Below are positions 29,365-38,585 of a stretch of DNA of 64,000 nt, piece after piece. The notes beneath the pieces are model-generated. The model saw only the letters and a list, made by a program, of their open reading frames with translations, had not been told where the DNA came from and ran no database searches. The translations under genes were made by a program, and so were the position numbers. How positions within the stretch are numbered: position 1 is the first letter of the stretch; every line of letters starts with the position of its first letter. Location of the stretch: the NCBI RefSeq assembly GCF_900100795.1, contig NZ_FNCO01000004.1, positions 352,066 through 416,065 on the forward strand, in the 5' to 3' direction. This DNA comes from Pseudomonas abietaniphila (lineage in GTDB: Bacteria; Pseudomonadota; Gammaproteobacteria; Pseudomonadales; Pseudomonadaceae).

Positions 29365-31305
29365 ATGCAATTCACGCAACTCACGCGCCTGGCGCAAGTC
29401 AGCAGCCCGCTGGGCCCGGACGTTCTGATCCTGAAAAACATGAGTGGCGGCGACGAGCTGGGGCGCCTGTTCGAATACGAGTTGCAACTGACCTCAAAGG
29501 ACGACTCGATCGATCTCAATCAACTGCTGGGCAAGCCTGTAAGCCTGTCGCTGCAGCTCGGTGGAGGGAGCAGCCGCTACTTCCACGGGGTGGTTTCACG
29601 CTGCAGCCAGAACGTCGACACCGGTCAGTTCGCACGTTATCAGGTCACGTTGCGCCCTTGGCTGTGGCTGTTGACACGGACCACCGACTGCAAGATTTTT
29701 CAACACCTGACCATCCCGCAGATCATCAAGCAGGTCTTCCGGGACCTCGGATTTTCTGACTTCGAAGACGCGCTCTCCCGGCCCTACCGCGAGTGGGAAT
29801 ACTGCGTGCAATACCGCGAAAGCAGCTTCGACTTTGTCAGCCGTTTGATGGAGCAGGAAGGCATCTACTACTTCTTCCGCCATGAGAAAGACCGCCATGT
29901 GCTGGTGATGGCCGACGCCTATGGTGCTCACCACCCTGCGCCTGGTTACGACTCGGTGCCGTTCTATCCACCGGACGGCCAGCATCGCGAGCGCGATCAC
30001 ATCAGTGACTGGCGACTCGCACAGGCTGTGCAGCCCGGTTCGGTCGAGCTCAACGACTATGACTTTCAGCGACCTGGCGCGCGTATCGACGTGCGCTCGG
30101 CGATTCGCCGCCCCCATACGGCAGGCGACTATCCGCTGTACGACTATCCCGGCACCTACGTACAAAGCAAGGACGGCGAGCACTACGCTCTCACCCGCAT
30201 CGAGGCGATCCAGAGTCAGCACGAGCGCGTTGAACTCAGCGGCAATGCCCGCGGCCTGGGTTCCGGCCATCTTTTCAGCATGAGCGGCTTCAGCCGCCAG
30301 GATCAGAACCGCGAATACCTGATCGTCAGCACCCGCTACCTGATCGCTCAGGAAAGTCTTGAAACCGGCAGCGCCTCCGCCGGCCTGCAATTTGAAAGCG
30401 CGCTGGGTTGCATCGCTGCACAACAAAGCTTTCGCCCGTTGCCGATCACACCGCGGCCCATCGTCAAGGGCCCGCAGACCGCCATCGTCGTTGGCCCAAG
30501 CGGTGAAGAAATCTGGACCGACCAGTTCGGCCGGGTGAAGGTGCATTTTTACTGGGACCGTCATGACCAATCCAACGAAAACAGCTCGTGCTGGATTCGC
30601 GTATCACAGGCCTGGGCAGGCAAGAACTGGGGCTCGATGCAAATCCCACGCATCGGGCAAGAAGTCATCGTCAGTTTTCTGGAAGGCGATCCGGACAGGC
30701 CAATCATTACCGGCCGGGTCTACAACGCAGAACAAACCGTCCCCTACGACTTGCCCGCCAATGCGACGCAAAGCGGCATGAAAAGCCGTTCGAGCAAAGG
30801 CGGCACACCGGCGAACTTCAACGAAATCCGCATGGAAGACAAGAAAGGCGCCGAACAGCTGTACATCCACGCCGAGCGTAATCAGGACATCGTGGTGGAG
30901 GTGGATGAGAGCCATTCGGTGGGGAATGACCGGAATAAAAGCGTTGGGCATAACGAGACGGTGACGATTGGTCTGGATCGATTGCGCGCGGTCCTACGCA
31001 ACGACACGTTGCACGTTGGCGGCGCTAAGTCGGATAGCGTCAGCACCGGATATTTGATTGAGGCGGGCTCACAAATTCGATTGGTATGCGGTAAGAGCGT
31101 GTTGGAGCTCAACGCCAGCGGCGAAATTAATATTTCGGGCTCATCGTTCAAACTCTATGCCAGCGGTAAAGGGGACATTGATACGGGTGGACGGCTGGAT
31201 TTGAACTCAGGCGGCGCGGGAGAAGTGGACGCCAAGGGCAAAGGCATCAAGAGCGTCATTGATGCAGCAGTAAAAGCCTTTTTCACGGGAAAGCCGAACG
31301 CGTGA
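29365..31305 (+). CDS. vgrG: VgrG, T6SS spike protein
   Basis: 646 aa with a full gp27 part (EYELQLTSKDDSIDLNQLLGK, then YHGVVSRC-like and YCVQYRESSFDFVSRLMEQEGIYYFF) and a gp5 OB-fold (WTDQFGRVKVHFYWD, WIRVSQAWAGKNWGSMQIPR), followed by the repetitive beta-helix needle. It ends soon after the needle, so there is no fused effector domain. The trimer caps the Hcp tube and receives a PAAR tip, most likely that of the Tse6-like effector encoded at 33103-34311. Confidence 0.95.
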   Translation: MQFTQLTRLAQVSSPLGPDVLILKNMSGGDELGRLFEYELQLTSKDDSIDLNQLLGKPVSLSLQLGGGSSRYFHGVVSRCSQNVDTGQFARYQVTLRPWLWLLTRTTDCKIFQHLTIPQIIKQVFRDLGFSDFEDALSRPYREWEYCVQYRESSFDFVSRLMEQEGIYYFFRHEKDRHVLVMADAYGAHHPAPGYDSVPFYPPDGQHRERDHISDWRLAQAVQPGSVELNDYDFQRPGARIDVRSAIRRPHTAGDYPLYDYPGTYVQSKDGEHYALTRIEAIQSQHERVELSGNARGLGSGHLFSMSGFSRQDQNREYLIVSTRYLIAQESLETGSASAGLQFESALGCIAAQQSFRPLPITPRPIVKGPQTAIVVGPSGEEIWTDQFGRVKVHFYWDRHDQSNENSSCWIRVSQAWAGKNWGSMQIPRIGQEVIVSFLEGDPDRPIITGRVYNAEQTVPYDLPANATQSGMKSRSSKGGTPANFNEIRMEDKKGAEQLYIHAERNQDIVVEVDESHSVGNDRNKSVGHNETVTIGLDRLRAVLRNDTLHVGGAKSDSVSTGYLIEAGSQIRLVCGKSVLELNASGEINISGSSFKLYASGKGDIDTGGRLDLNSGGAGEVDAKGKGIKSVIDAAVKAFFTGKPNA

Positions 31306-31326
31306 GGTCGAGCGTCGAGATACAGG

Positions 31327-31752
31327 TCAAAGATTGTCGGAGAGGCGTCGTAACGCTTGGTGGTATTTAGCGACCCTCAGCAGATCCTTTTCGCTCAAGG
31401 TCGGCAACCTGGTGAGATCAAGGTTGTCCTCGATATCGGCGATCTTGACCTTCCTGGCCAACTCGTTAGGAATGATCCTTGAAATGAAATCGTTGTACTG
31501 CTCACTCGGGCGTTTAGAGAGGCAATCAATAGCTTCAATGGCATCCTCAGAAATGCCCAGCGCTCGCAGGTCCTCCAACGTGGTGTCACTGTCCTCGACT
31601 ACATCGTGGAGCACACTGACGACCTGCGCATCCTGGTCGTCGAATTTCAGCATTAAACGCAGCGGATGTAGGATATAAGGCTTACCAGACTTGTCCACTT
31701 GCCCTGCATGAACCCGACAAGCTAATGCGATAGCCGCATCTATGATATTCAT
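31327..31752 (-). CDS. Small RelA/SpoT-type HD hydrolase in the immunity island
   Basis: 141 aa from MNIIDAAIALACRVHAGQ. The frame is open upstream, but that part matches nothing and overlaps the neighbouring gene. It is a compact HD domain with the RSH/MESH1 set: His29 in YILHPLRL, His49-Asp50 in VLHDVVEDS, Glu53-Asp54, and Asp106 in VKIADIEDNL. Such enzymes remove pyrophosphate from (p)ppGpp or related alarmones. No synthetase domain is attached. It lies tail-to-tail with vgrG (21 bp) at the end of a run of small leftward immunity-type genes, so protection against an alarmone-synthesising effector is a reasonable idea but only inference. Confidence 0.75.
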   Translation of the reverse strand: MNIIDAAIALACRVHAGQVDKSGKPYILHPLRLMLKFDDQDAQVVSVLHDVVEDSDTTLEDLRALGISEDAIEAIDCLSKRPSEQYNDFISRIIPNELARKVKIADIEDNLDLTRLPTLSEKDLLRVAKYHQALRRLSDNL

Positions 31753-31855
31753 CGACGAAGAAAACCTTTTTCGTATAAATGGCAGGAAGTGATCCGGCGA
31801 GCGGGTAGCTTTCAGGTAATGTTCATCAACCACCAAGAAACTCAAAAGACCCAAT

Positions 31856-32146
31856 CTAAACCTGCTCGACAACCAAAAAATCGGGCCCCAATTCAATACG
31901 AAGGCATGCTGCCAAACGATGCCCTTCAGCTTGAAATTCAGCTTCCAAGGCTTCGCTTTTGAATCCGGAATCCTGAGGAGAATCCAAATCCAATGTCTCA
32001 TCATACGCACGTGCCCACTGAGCTAATCGAAGCCGAAGGTCATTCGAGAGGGGAAGCTCTTCCGGATCGACCTCTCCGACTTCTTCTGTAGACACATACC
32101 AAAGAGGGTGACATTGATAGTCCGCCATTGACTTGATCGTTTTCAT
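31856..32146 (-). CDS. Small acidic protein, orphan immunity candidate
   Basis: 96 aa from MKTIKSMADYQCHPLWYV. The protein is acidic (VGEVDPEELPLS, ETLDLDSPQDSGF) with no signal peptide or membrane helix, so cytoplasmic. The set-up (small, acidic, AT-rich gene between vgrG and a PAAR effector, no adjoining toxin) is typical of an immunity gene left behind after effector exchange. I do not recognise the family with certainty. Confidence 0.55.
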   Translation of the reverse strand: MKTIKSMADYQCHPLWYVSTEEVGEVDPEELPLSNDLRLRLAQWARAYDETLDLDSPQDSGFKSEALEAEFQAEGHRLAACLRIELGPDFLVVEQV

Positions 32147-32286
32147 TTGATAAATGCACCCCACTCATAATTGGACAAAGACCTCCGCTAGACATTATTA
32201 GCTTGATGTCATTTCCAGACTTTCTCTAACCAAAATAAATCGGCTGCCAACGACCATGACTGTCAGCGTCTAAGGGTGTTGCCACC

Positions 32287-32514
32287 TCAAATTATAGACC
32301 GTCTGTTTGTACTTGGCTTTACCATCAGAAGCTTGTCGAGCTCTCTACGCCGACAACGCATTACGAACGCCACGGCCGCTTCTAGATCAATTTGAAAGAG
32401 CTCAAACGTGGCACGGTCGATCTCGTAGTATTCCTCGTAGTCGACCATCCCATTACTAACAGGGAAGGACATATAAAAGCGGCCGCATGTCTCCTCGATT
32501 CCCAAGGAAAACAT
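32287..32514 (-). CDS. Small protein, orphan immunity candidate
   Basis: 75 aa. It contains RFYMSFPVSNGMVDYEEYYEI, a type of segment I associate from memory with small genes next to rhs or polymorphic toxin loci, followed by a helical C-terminus. No signal peptide. The gene is AT-rich compared with the T6SS core. No partner toxin adjoins it, so it is most likely a retained immunity gene. A function cannot be read from the sequence. Confidence 0.5.
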   Translation of the reverse strand: MFSLGIEETCGRFYMSFPVSNGMVDYEEYYEIDRATFELFQIDLEAAVAFVMRCRRRELDKLLMVKPSTNRRSII

Positions 32515-32556
32515 ATGTTCACGACTGAAAAAAATCGTTAAATTTCATGGCACTCT

Positions 32557-32751
32557 CTAAAAAATTAAAGAATCCGCAATAAAGGCTTGAGCAGCAATTC
32601 CTCCTGCGTCTACCACTGCCTCACTGTCACGCAAGGGCTGATAGCCTCCCAGGAATCGACGCCGTTTCCGCCTATTTTGACGCCATCGGTTGGACTCGTC
32701 CGCGAAACCGAAATTTTTTTGCCCGTACCCACAGTCAAGCCCTCCACCCAA
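32557..32751 (-). CDS. Short reading frame, doubtful or remnant
   Basis: 64 codons, Arg-rich in the middle (RRKRRRFLGG), unlike any protein I recognise. It could be the end of a lost toxin tip, since it precedes immunity-type genes in the reading direction. No convincing ribosome-binding site. Listed because it fills the gap between two immunity candidates. Confidence 0.2.
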   Translation of the reverse strand: MGGGLDCGYGQKNFGFADESNRWRQNRRKRRRFLGGYQPLRDSEAVVDAGGIAAQAFIADSLIF

Positions 32752-32773
32752 GCACTTTAAAGGTGGTTTACTT

Positions 32774-33106
32774 TCAGACGACTGCCAAGTGGTAATCGCC
32801 AGGCTTCGACCATGAGACCCGAATGAATTTGCCGCTGATCAAATTCATGTCTCTAAGAAACTCAAAAACCTCCGCCGGGCACCATTCCTTTCCATCGGAG
32901 AAAGCAACATCCATTGCTTGAAGCGCCTCGAAGACTTTCGCTTTATGCGCGTCATCCGTCGTAACAACGGTCAAAATTCCAGGCTCCGCGCCAGCCAAAA
33001 ATCCTAGCGAGGCAACACTTTGATAGATATTGGGGTCCAGCATATTTAGACGAATGACATCATCATCCGCTTTCTCAACAAATGCTTTCAACTGCCCATT
33101 CATCAT
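32774..33106 (-). CDS. Immunity protein for the PAAR effector (Tsi6 position)
   Basis: 110 aa, cytoplasmic, starting inside the end of the effector gene (ATGA overlap), which ensures co-translation with the toxin. The position and strand match tsi6 beside tse6 in P. aeruginosa, but the sequence does not obviously resemble Tsi6, consistent with a different toxin domain. Neutralisation of the C-terminal toxin domain by direct binding is inferred from gene arrangement. Confidence 0.7.
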   Translation of the reverse strand: MMNGQLKAFVEKADDDVIRLNMLDPNIYQSVASLGFLAGAEPGILTVVTTDDAHKAKVFEALQAMDVAFSDGKEWCPAEVFEFLRDMNLISGKFIRVSWSKPGDYHLAVV

Positions 33107-34311
33107 TGTACAAAAACCTCTGTTAACGTTTTTATCCCATCCATATCAGTGGTAGGGAGTGACTCGACGACCATTTCTGGCGCGCCACCTGGCAAATGCT
33201 TGCCTGGCCCTAGGAAATATTGATTGCCCTCCATCGGGCTTCTCGGCATACGGTCCAGAATATTCGCGACTTGCCTGATTTTGAAACCGTTTTGCAGCGA
33301 GCCTTTCTCTAAACCGAAAGCATTCTCCAATTCGGCTGCTTTTTGGGCGGAAATCGTCATTTTGGACGTACCTGAAAAATCACCAATTACGTCGGAAATA
33401 CCCTTGTTATCGGAAATATAACTGCCGTTTCGACCAATAGTCGAATATCTGTCCCAGGAAATTGGGCTGACATTGAATCCGGTATTGTCTTTGAGCATTT
33501 GCGATTGGCGTTGGCGGGCCAGAATAATCCGCTGTTCGGCGGTAGCAGGTTCACGAGCAAGCTTCTGCCCTATACCCAGTAACGCCATACCGGCCACGCC
33601 CTGCAAAAGATCGCGATAGCCTGGACCAAGCCGATCACCCAAATCTCCAAGTAGCGCCATTCCGCCCAATACAGCGCCGCCGATAACGACGAACCCGGCG
33701 AGTGCAGCTGCACCCGACATTGCCGCAAGCACCAGCGCACCACCTGCAGCCAGCAGGCCCAGTGCTTCAAGGCCTGTGTGCATCCAGCCTTCGATGTCGA
33801 GAACGAAGGCAACCGATACCGTCGGGCCTCCGATGAATGTGTTCTCACTGCCACTTTTGATGTGCGCGCCACAGGTCATTTTGCTGTGGAGACGCGCGGC
33901 GGGCTTACCGTTGATGTAGACGGTCGCGCTGCCCTCAGCAATAAGCACAGGGAAAGGCCAATAAGGATGGCTGAGCGGAAGGCCGCTGCACGAGGAAGAG
34001 GCATCTTCATCCGCGCGCATGGCATTGCGGCTGTTGATATACACGTCGAGACTGCCGCGTATGAGCGTCCCGGTCGTGGGCTCCGGCAGATTGAAAATCG
34101 TGCTCAGACCTTTGACGATCTGGGCAGTCGACAAGCCGCCAGCGGCGATGGATCCGGCCATGATCGCGAGCGCCACACCGCCGGTCGCCACGGTCGCAGC
34201 GACCACTGCTGCACCGATGAATGCGCCCGCCACGGCACCACCAATCATTGCGCCAGCCCCAAAGCCGTGAGCTATCTCGTCTCCTAGACGTGCTGCGGCC
34301 TGTGCATCCAT
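33103..34311 (-). CDS. Tse6-like PAAR effector with C-terminal toxin domain
   Basis: 402 aa. An N-terminal Gly/Ala-rich membrane segment pair (about residues 18-60), then a PAAR domain (about 75-170, with GSATVYINGKPAARLHSKMTCGAH and SGSENTFIGGPTV), a second hydrophobic block (about 180-245), and a soluble C-terminal domain of about 125 residues. This is the Tse6 layout, in which the hydrophobic parts need an Eag chaperone, encoded next door. The C-terminal domain ends with GNQYFLGPGKHLPGGAPEM. That resembles the 'polymorphic toxin type 46' class from memory, so activity is not assigned. Loading onto the VgrG at 29365 is likely. Confidence 0.88.
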   Translation of the reverse strand: MDAQAAARLGDEIAHGFGAGAMIGGAVAGAFIGAAVVAATVATGGVALAIMAGSIAAGGLSTAQIVKGLSTIFNLPEPTTGTLIRGSLDVYINSRNAMRADEDASSSCSGLPLSHPYWPFPVLIAEGSATVYINGKPAARLHSKMTCGAHIKSGSENTFIGGPTVSVAFVLDIEGWMHTGLEALGLLAAGGALVLAAMSGAAALAGFVVIGGAVLGGMALLGDLGDRLGPGYRDLLQGVAGMALLGIGQKLAREPATAEQRIILARQRQSQMLKDNTGFNVSPISWDRYSTIGRNGSYISDNKGISDVIGDFSGTSKMTISAQKAAELENAFGLEKGSLQNGFKIRQVANILDRMPRSPMEGNQYFLGPGKHLPGGAPEMVVESLPTTDMDGIKTLTEVFVQ

Positions 34312-34355
34312 AGCGCTACCAACATCCTTGATTAATTGACGTGATCGTTGCCTGG

Positions 34356-34790
34356 CTACACGGCCGCCGATCTAGGCGTAAGCGTCGCCATTGCTTGCTT
34401 CCACGCCCGCTCGTGATGAATCAGATCGCCGGGGGTTGTGGTTAATGTAGTAATCAGCACTGCCGGCTTATGCTCCACAAATACTTGCCGCAACATCAAC
34501 TCACGCCCCTCACGCTTCCAGCTGTAATCCAACAGGGTGGCGGCGTGACCATGCAACACAAAATCCCAAGTTTGAATGAGCTTAAATGCAGGCAATTGCT
34601 GCTCAGCGCTTTTCAACTGGTTAGCAACATACTCGGCGAATGAATCATTGCCTTGGCCAGCGTCACGGCTGATGACGAAACTGGCTTCACTGGCCCCGTT
34701 TACTGCGGGCAATTTAAAAATGTTGATACTTTGGTCTTGCCAAGACGCAGGAATTTCGAGTTCAGCTTCTTGTGTCCGATAGAGAGTCAT
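34356..34790 (-). CDS. Eag-type effector chaperone (DUF1795/DcrB-like)
   Basis: 144 aa from MTLYRTQEAELEIPASWQDQ. It has the DUF1795 pattern: an N-terminal strand, PASWQDQSINIFKLP, an ISRD strand, FAEYVANQLK helix, and a closing HERAWKQAMATL helix. Eag proteins (EagT6 with Tse6) shield the hydrophobic helices of PAAR effectors until they are loaded on VgrG. It is encoded 44 bp upstream of the PAAR effector on the same strand, the P. aeruginosa eagT6-tse6-tsi6 order. Confidence 0.88.
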   Translation of the reverse strand: MTLYRTQEAELEIPASWQDQSINIFKLPAVNGASEASFVISRDAGQGNDSFAEYVANQLKSAEQQLPAFKLIQTWDFVLHGHAATLLDYSWKREGRELMLRQVFVEHKPAVLITTLTTTPGDLIHHERAWKQAMATLTPRSAAV

Positions 34791-35067
34791 GATGCATGTA
34801 CTTTCCATGCAGGCGATTGAGCCGGCGAACGTGAAAATTTCAAGCAGTACTCCTCAACAAACTGGCGATGTGAGGGGATCATTCCACTTTCCGGGCAGCA
34901 AACATGAGAGAAAGCGGATGCTTAATCTGTAGTTCATTTCCGAAATTCCCGTGGGCACTCGGTTTGTGCTTCAGCTCCCAGCTAAATGTGACTCGCGGAA
35001 ACCTGGGTGATCTTCACTTCGTGTAAACACCGGGTGTGTTGGTCGGGTGATGTCGGAGTGATAATGA

Positions 35068-36204
35068 ATAAGTCAGGCCAGCATTCACGGTAACAGCGAA
35101 ACCTTTGCCTACGACGCTGCCGCAAACCTCTTGGACGGGCCGCTTACCGGTGTAGGATGGGTGCAGCACAACAGGTTGCTGACGTATCAAGACAAGCGTT
35201 ATCGCTACGACGGCTTTGGCCGCATGGTCGAGAAACGCAGCGCGCGACAGGGCACGCAACGATTCGTTTACGACGCTGAAAGCCGCCTGATCGAGGTTCA
35301 CAATCCAAGCGGCAACGTCGTCTGTATGAGCTATGACCCGCTCGGCCGACGCATCGGCAAAAGCGAACACAATTCACAAGGCGTTTTGCTCGGCGAAACC
35401 CGATTCACGTGGGATGGCCTGCGACTGTTGCAGGAGCAGCGCAACAGCCAAAGCAGCGTGTACCTCTATGCCGAAGGCTACGACCCCATCGCCCGCGTCG
35501 ATGGCTACGGCGAAATGGAGAAGATTCGCTACTACCACAACGACCTGAACGGCCTGCCCGAACAGCTCACCGAAACCGACGGCGCCACGGTCTGGCAGGC
35601 ACGTTACCGGGTATGGGGCAGCACCCTGGAAGAAACCCGTGAGCCGTATTTCATCGAGGAGCAGAACCTCAGGTTTCAGGGCCAGTACCTTGATCGCGAG
35701 ACCGGACTGCACTACAACACCTTCAGGTTTTACGACCCTGACATAGGCCGGTTTACTACGCCGGACCCGATTGGGCTGGCGGGCGGGCTGAATTTATATC
35801 AGTACGCGCCGAATCCGATTGGATGGGTGGATCCTTGGGGCTGGAAGCCATGCTTCCGCGATACCAAATCACAGGCACATGCAGAGACGATTATCCGAAA
35901 GCATGGCGGTGTTGCAGCAGGTGAAAATCGATACAAAATGCCTAATCGACGAGCCGCAAGACAGGCGGGGGCGGAGATTGCGGGCGACTTGGGTTCTAGG
36001 CCCCTTCCCATAACAAAAGCAGACTTTCGAGGAGGTCCACCTTCATGGAAAAACTCTCAAGGGAAGATTGGGATGAAGAATCAGTCAGAAACCGCTGGCT
36101 GGAGAGATGACTCGCCTGGACATCCTCAGTTAGGTGCTGGCCCCCATGTGAACGCCTGGAACATCGAAAAAGGCGTTACATCTAATCTTCATTTGGACTA
36201 CTGA
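35068..36204 (+). pseudogene. Truncated Rhs protein: end of the core plus a toxin tip
   Basis: The frame is open from 35068 (in-frame TGA just before) and reads straight into Rhs sequence: YD-repeat units (TYQDKRYRYDGFGRMVEK, RFVYDAESRLIEV, YDPLGRRIGK), the end-of-core motif with DPIGLAGGLNLYQYAPNP, then WVDPWG and a tip of about 120 aa. A full Rhs protein is over 1,000 aa with N-terminal PAAR or anchoring parts, all missing here. The tip (ENRYKMPNRRAARQAG, GWRDDSPGHPQLGAGPHVNA, NLHLDY) is probably a nuclease-type toxin, but I do not recognise its family. This is a displaced rhs tip cassette. Confidence 0.8.
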
Positions 36205-36205
36205 G

Positions 36206-36604
36206 ATGAAAAAAATAGTCATACGCTCAAGTTCAGACTTGCAAAAAGCCTTGGAGGACGAGGTAAAACCATTTTGGTACACAGTGCTTCATGACAACGA
36301 CCAATTTTCTGAGCTTGCAGAAAAGAATCCTTGGAATCAGGACGCTGTCGAGACTCAGAAAAAAGTTTATCTTTCAGATGATTGCGTAATTACCCTGCGC
36401 CCGGCGCGCTACGCGTTGAAGATTGACGGAGCGGGCGATTATGAAAAGGATCACTATTTTTTAGAGTTATCTAATCAAGACGGCTCCACCATCCTCAGCT
36501 CGGCTAGCGTTTACACGTGGGTGGATGTGAACGCAATGGCGTTTTGCTTCAAAGGGCTGTCATTCACTGCCGCGATGCGCGTCTGGAAATCAAAAAAGCC
36601 TTAA
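36206..36604 (+). CDS. Immunity protein for the Rhs tip
   Basis: 132 aa, starting 1 bp after the Rhs stop, so coupled to the tip. Cytoplasmic and AT-rich relative to neighbours. It has a Trp/Phe-containing core (KPFWYTVLHDND, VDVNAMAFCFKGLSF). The tip-immunity pairing is inferred from position, the rule for rhs loci. It remains intact although the Rhs gene has lost its 5' part. Confidence 0.65.
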   Translation: MKKIVIRSSSDLQKALEDEVKPFWYTVLHDNDQFSELAEKNPWNQDAVETQKKVYLSDDCVITLRPARYALKIDGAGDYEKDHYFLELSNQDGSTILSSASVYTWVDVNAMAFCFKGLSFTAAMRVWKSKKP

Positions 36605-36882
36605 ATATCCATCGGCGGGTGCGCATTGGGCACGGCGGTAAAATTGTTTTCTACAGCGAGCTCGCCTGCGCACTGAAGAACACCGTTACGACGGCGAAGA
36701 CATAGCCAGTGAAGCACCTTTGCTATCGCTTAAACGGATGCTTGACCCTTCATCGAATCCCACCGGCTCCCGCCCAAAAAACTCAAGGTAAGCAAGCCAA
36801 GGCCGATACGAACTAATTACACCGTACCTTTCCCGTCTACCCAGCACAGACACACAGCAGTCCCGCAAGGAGCACGTTCGGC

Positions 36883-38580
36883 ATGATCGTCGGTATAGAT
36901 CTTGGTACCACCCACAGTCTGGTCGCCGTTTGGCGCGATGGGGCTACTCAATTGGTCAGTAATGCATTGGGCGAGTGGTTGACGCCGAGTGTCGTGGGGC
37001 TGGATGACGATGGGCATGTGCTGGTGGGCAAGGCCGCGCGTGAGCGGTTGCAGACGCATCCGGGCAGTACGACGGCGTTGTTCAAACGCCACATGGGCAG
37101 TGCGCATGAGGTGAAACTCGGTTCGCGCAGTTATCGCCCGGAAGAGCTGTCGGCATTAGTGCTCAAGAGCCTGAAAGCCGACGTTGAGCGTGCGTTTGGC
37201 GAGCCGGTGACCGAAGCGGTGATCAGCGTGCCGGCGTACTTCAGCGATGCCCAGCGCAAGGCCACGCGGGTGGCCGGTGAACTGGCGGGTTTGAAGGTCG
37301 AGAAGCTGATCAACGAGCCGACGGCTGCGGCGCTTGCCTATGGTCTGCACCAGAAAGAAGGCGAGACGTCGTTTCTGGTGTTCGATCTGGGCGGTGGCAC
37401 GTTCGATGTGTCGATCCTCGAGCTGTTCGACGGGGTGATGGAAGTTCGCGCCAGCGCTGGGGATAACTTCCTGGGCGGCGAGGATTTCGATCAGCTGTTG
37501 CTGGAGCACTTCGTGACGCTGCACCGGAACGAGAGCGGTTTTCCGTCGGCTGTTGCGGTGAAACAGTCTCTGCGTCGCGAAGCGGAGCGCGTTCGCAAGG
37601 CGCTGGGACAGGACGCGAGCGCCGAGTTCGTGTTGCGTCATGCTGACCGCGAATGGCGCAAGACGGTGACGCAGGATCAGTTGATCGAGTTGTATGCACC
37701 GTTGCTGGATCGTCTGCGCGCGCCGATCGAACGTGCGCTGCGCGATGCGCGTATCCGGGTCGCGGACTTGGACGAGATTCTCCTGGTGGGCGGAACGACG
37801 CGCATGCCGTTGATCCGCAAGCTCGCCGCCAGCTTGTTTGGTCGCTTCCCGTCCATCAGCCTCAACCCTGACGAGGTGGTCGCTCACGGCGCGGCGATTC
37901 AAGCGGCCTTGAAGGCTCGGGATGCGGCGCTTGATGAGGTCGTGCTGACCGACGTCTGCCCGTACACCTTGGGCATCGAAACGATGCACCGTGTGGGTGA
38001 TAACCGCTTTGAAGGCGGCCACTACCTGCCGATCATCGAGCGCAATACCGTGGTTCCGGTGAGCCGCGTTAAAACCGTTAACACTGTCAACGATCAGCAG
38101 CAGTACGTGGTGGTGAAGATTTTTCAGGGTGAAAGCCGCAAAGTGAAGGACAACGTGGCCTTGGGTGAACTGGAAATCGCGGTACCTCGCCGCCCTGCCG
38201 GCGAGGTTGAGATCGACGTACGTTTCACCTACGACAACAACGGCATTCTGGAGGCCGACGTACGTATTCCGTTAACGGGAGAAGCGCACACACTGGTAAT
38301 CGAGAACAATCCTGGCGTGCTGACGCCTACTGAGATTCAAGAGCGGCTGAAGGCGCTCGACTCGCTGAAGATCCATCCGCGCGACCAGCAAGTGAACACA
38401 CACATGACGGCCCAGCTTGAACGGCTGTATCAGGAGTACCTGGGCGATGCCCGGGAGCTTGTGGGGTCTTGGGCCAGCCAGTTCCAGCGTGTGCTGGAAA
38501 CTCAGGACGAGCGAAAGATCAGTGAGGTGCGCCGACAACTCGCCGAGCAGGTCGAACGCTTCGAACGAGGGGATTGGTGA
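36883..38580 (+). CDS. hscC: HscC, DnaK-like Hsp70 chaperone
   Basis: 565 aa, shorter than DnaK (about 640). It opens with the Hsp70 phosphate-1 motif [17 protein letters not shown] and has [50 protein letters not shown] and [10 protein letters not shown]. The substrate-binding half is present with a shortened lid. An AAGGAGC ribosome-binding site precedes the ATG. E. coli HscC works with the J-like proteins DjlB/DjlC, and here a J-like gene follows immediately. ATP-driven folding is expected, but natural clients are unknown. Confidence 0.92.
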   Translation: MIVGIDLGTTHSLVAVWRDGATQLVSNALGEWLTPSVVGLDDDGHVLVGKAARERLQTHPGSTTALFKRHMGSAHEVKLGSRSYRPEELSALVLKSLKADVERAFGEPVTEAVISVPAYFSDAQRKATRVAGELAGLKVEKLINEPTAAALAYGLHQKEGETSFLVFDLGGGTFDVSILELFDGVMEVRASAGDNFLGGEDFDQLLLEHFVTLHRNESGFPSAVAVKQSLRREAERVRKALGQDASAEFVLRHADREWRKTVTQDQLIELYAPLLDRLRAPIERALRDARIRVADLDEILLVGGTTRMPLIRKLAASLFGRFPSISLNPDEVVAHGAAIQAALKARDAALDEVVLTDVCPYTLGIETMHRVGDNRFEGGHYLPIIERNTVVPVSRVKTVNTVNDQQQYVVVKIFQGESRKVKDNVALGELEIAVPRRPAGEVEIDVRFTYDNNGILEADVRIPLTGEAHTLVIENNPGVLTPTEIQERLKALDSLKIHPRDQQVNTHMTAQLERLYQEYLGDARELVGSWASQFQRVLETQDERKISEVRRQLAEQVERFERGDW

Positions 38581-38585
38581 GCAGT

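Noticed and set aside
31306..36882. Insertion sequence or prophage ends flanking the effector island
   Set aside because: No transposase, integrase or terminal inverted repeats found; the AT-rich small genes are explained by toxin-immunity exchange.
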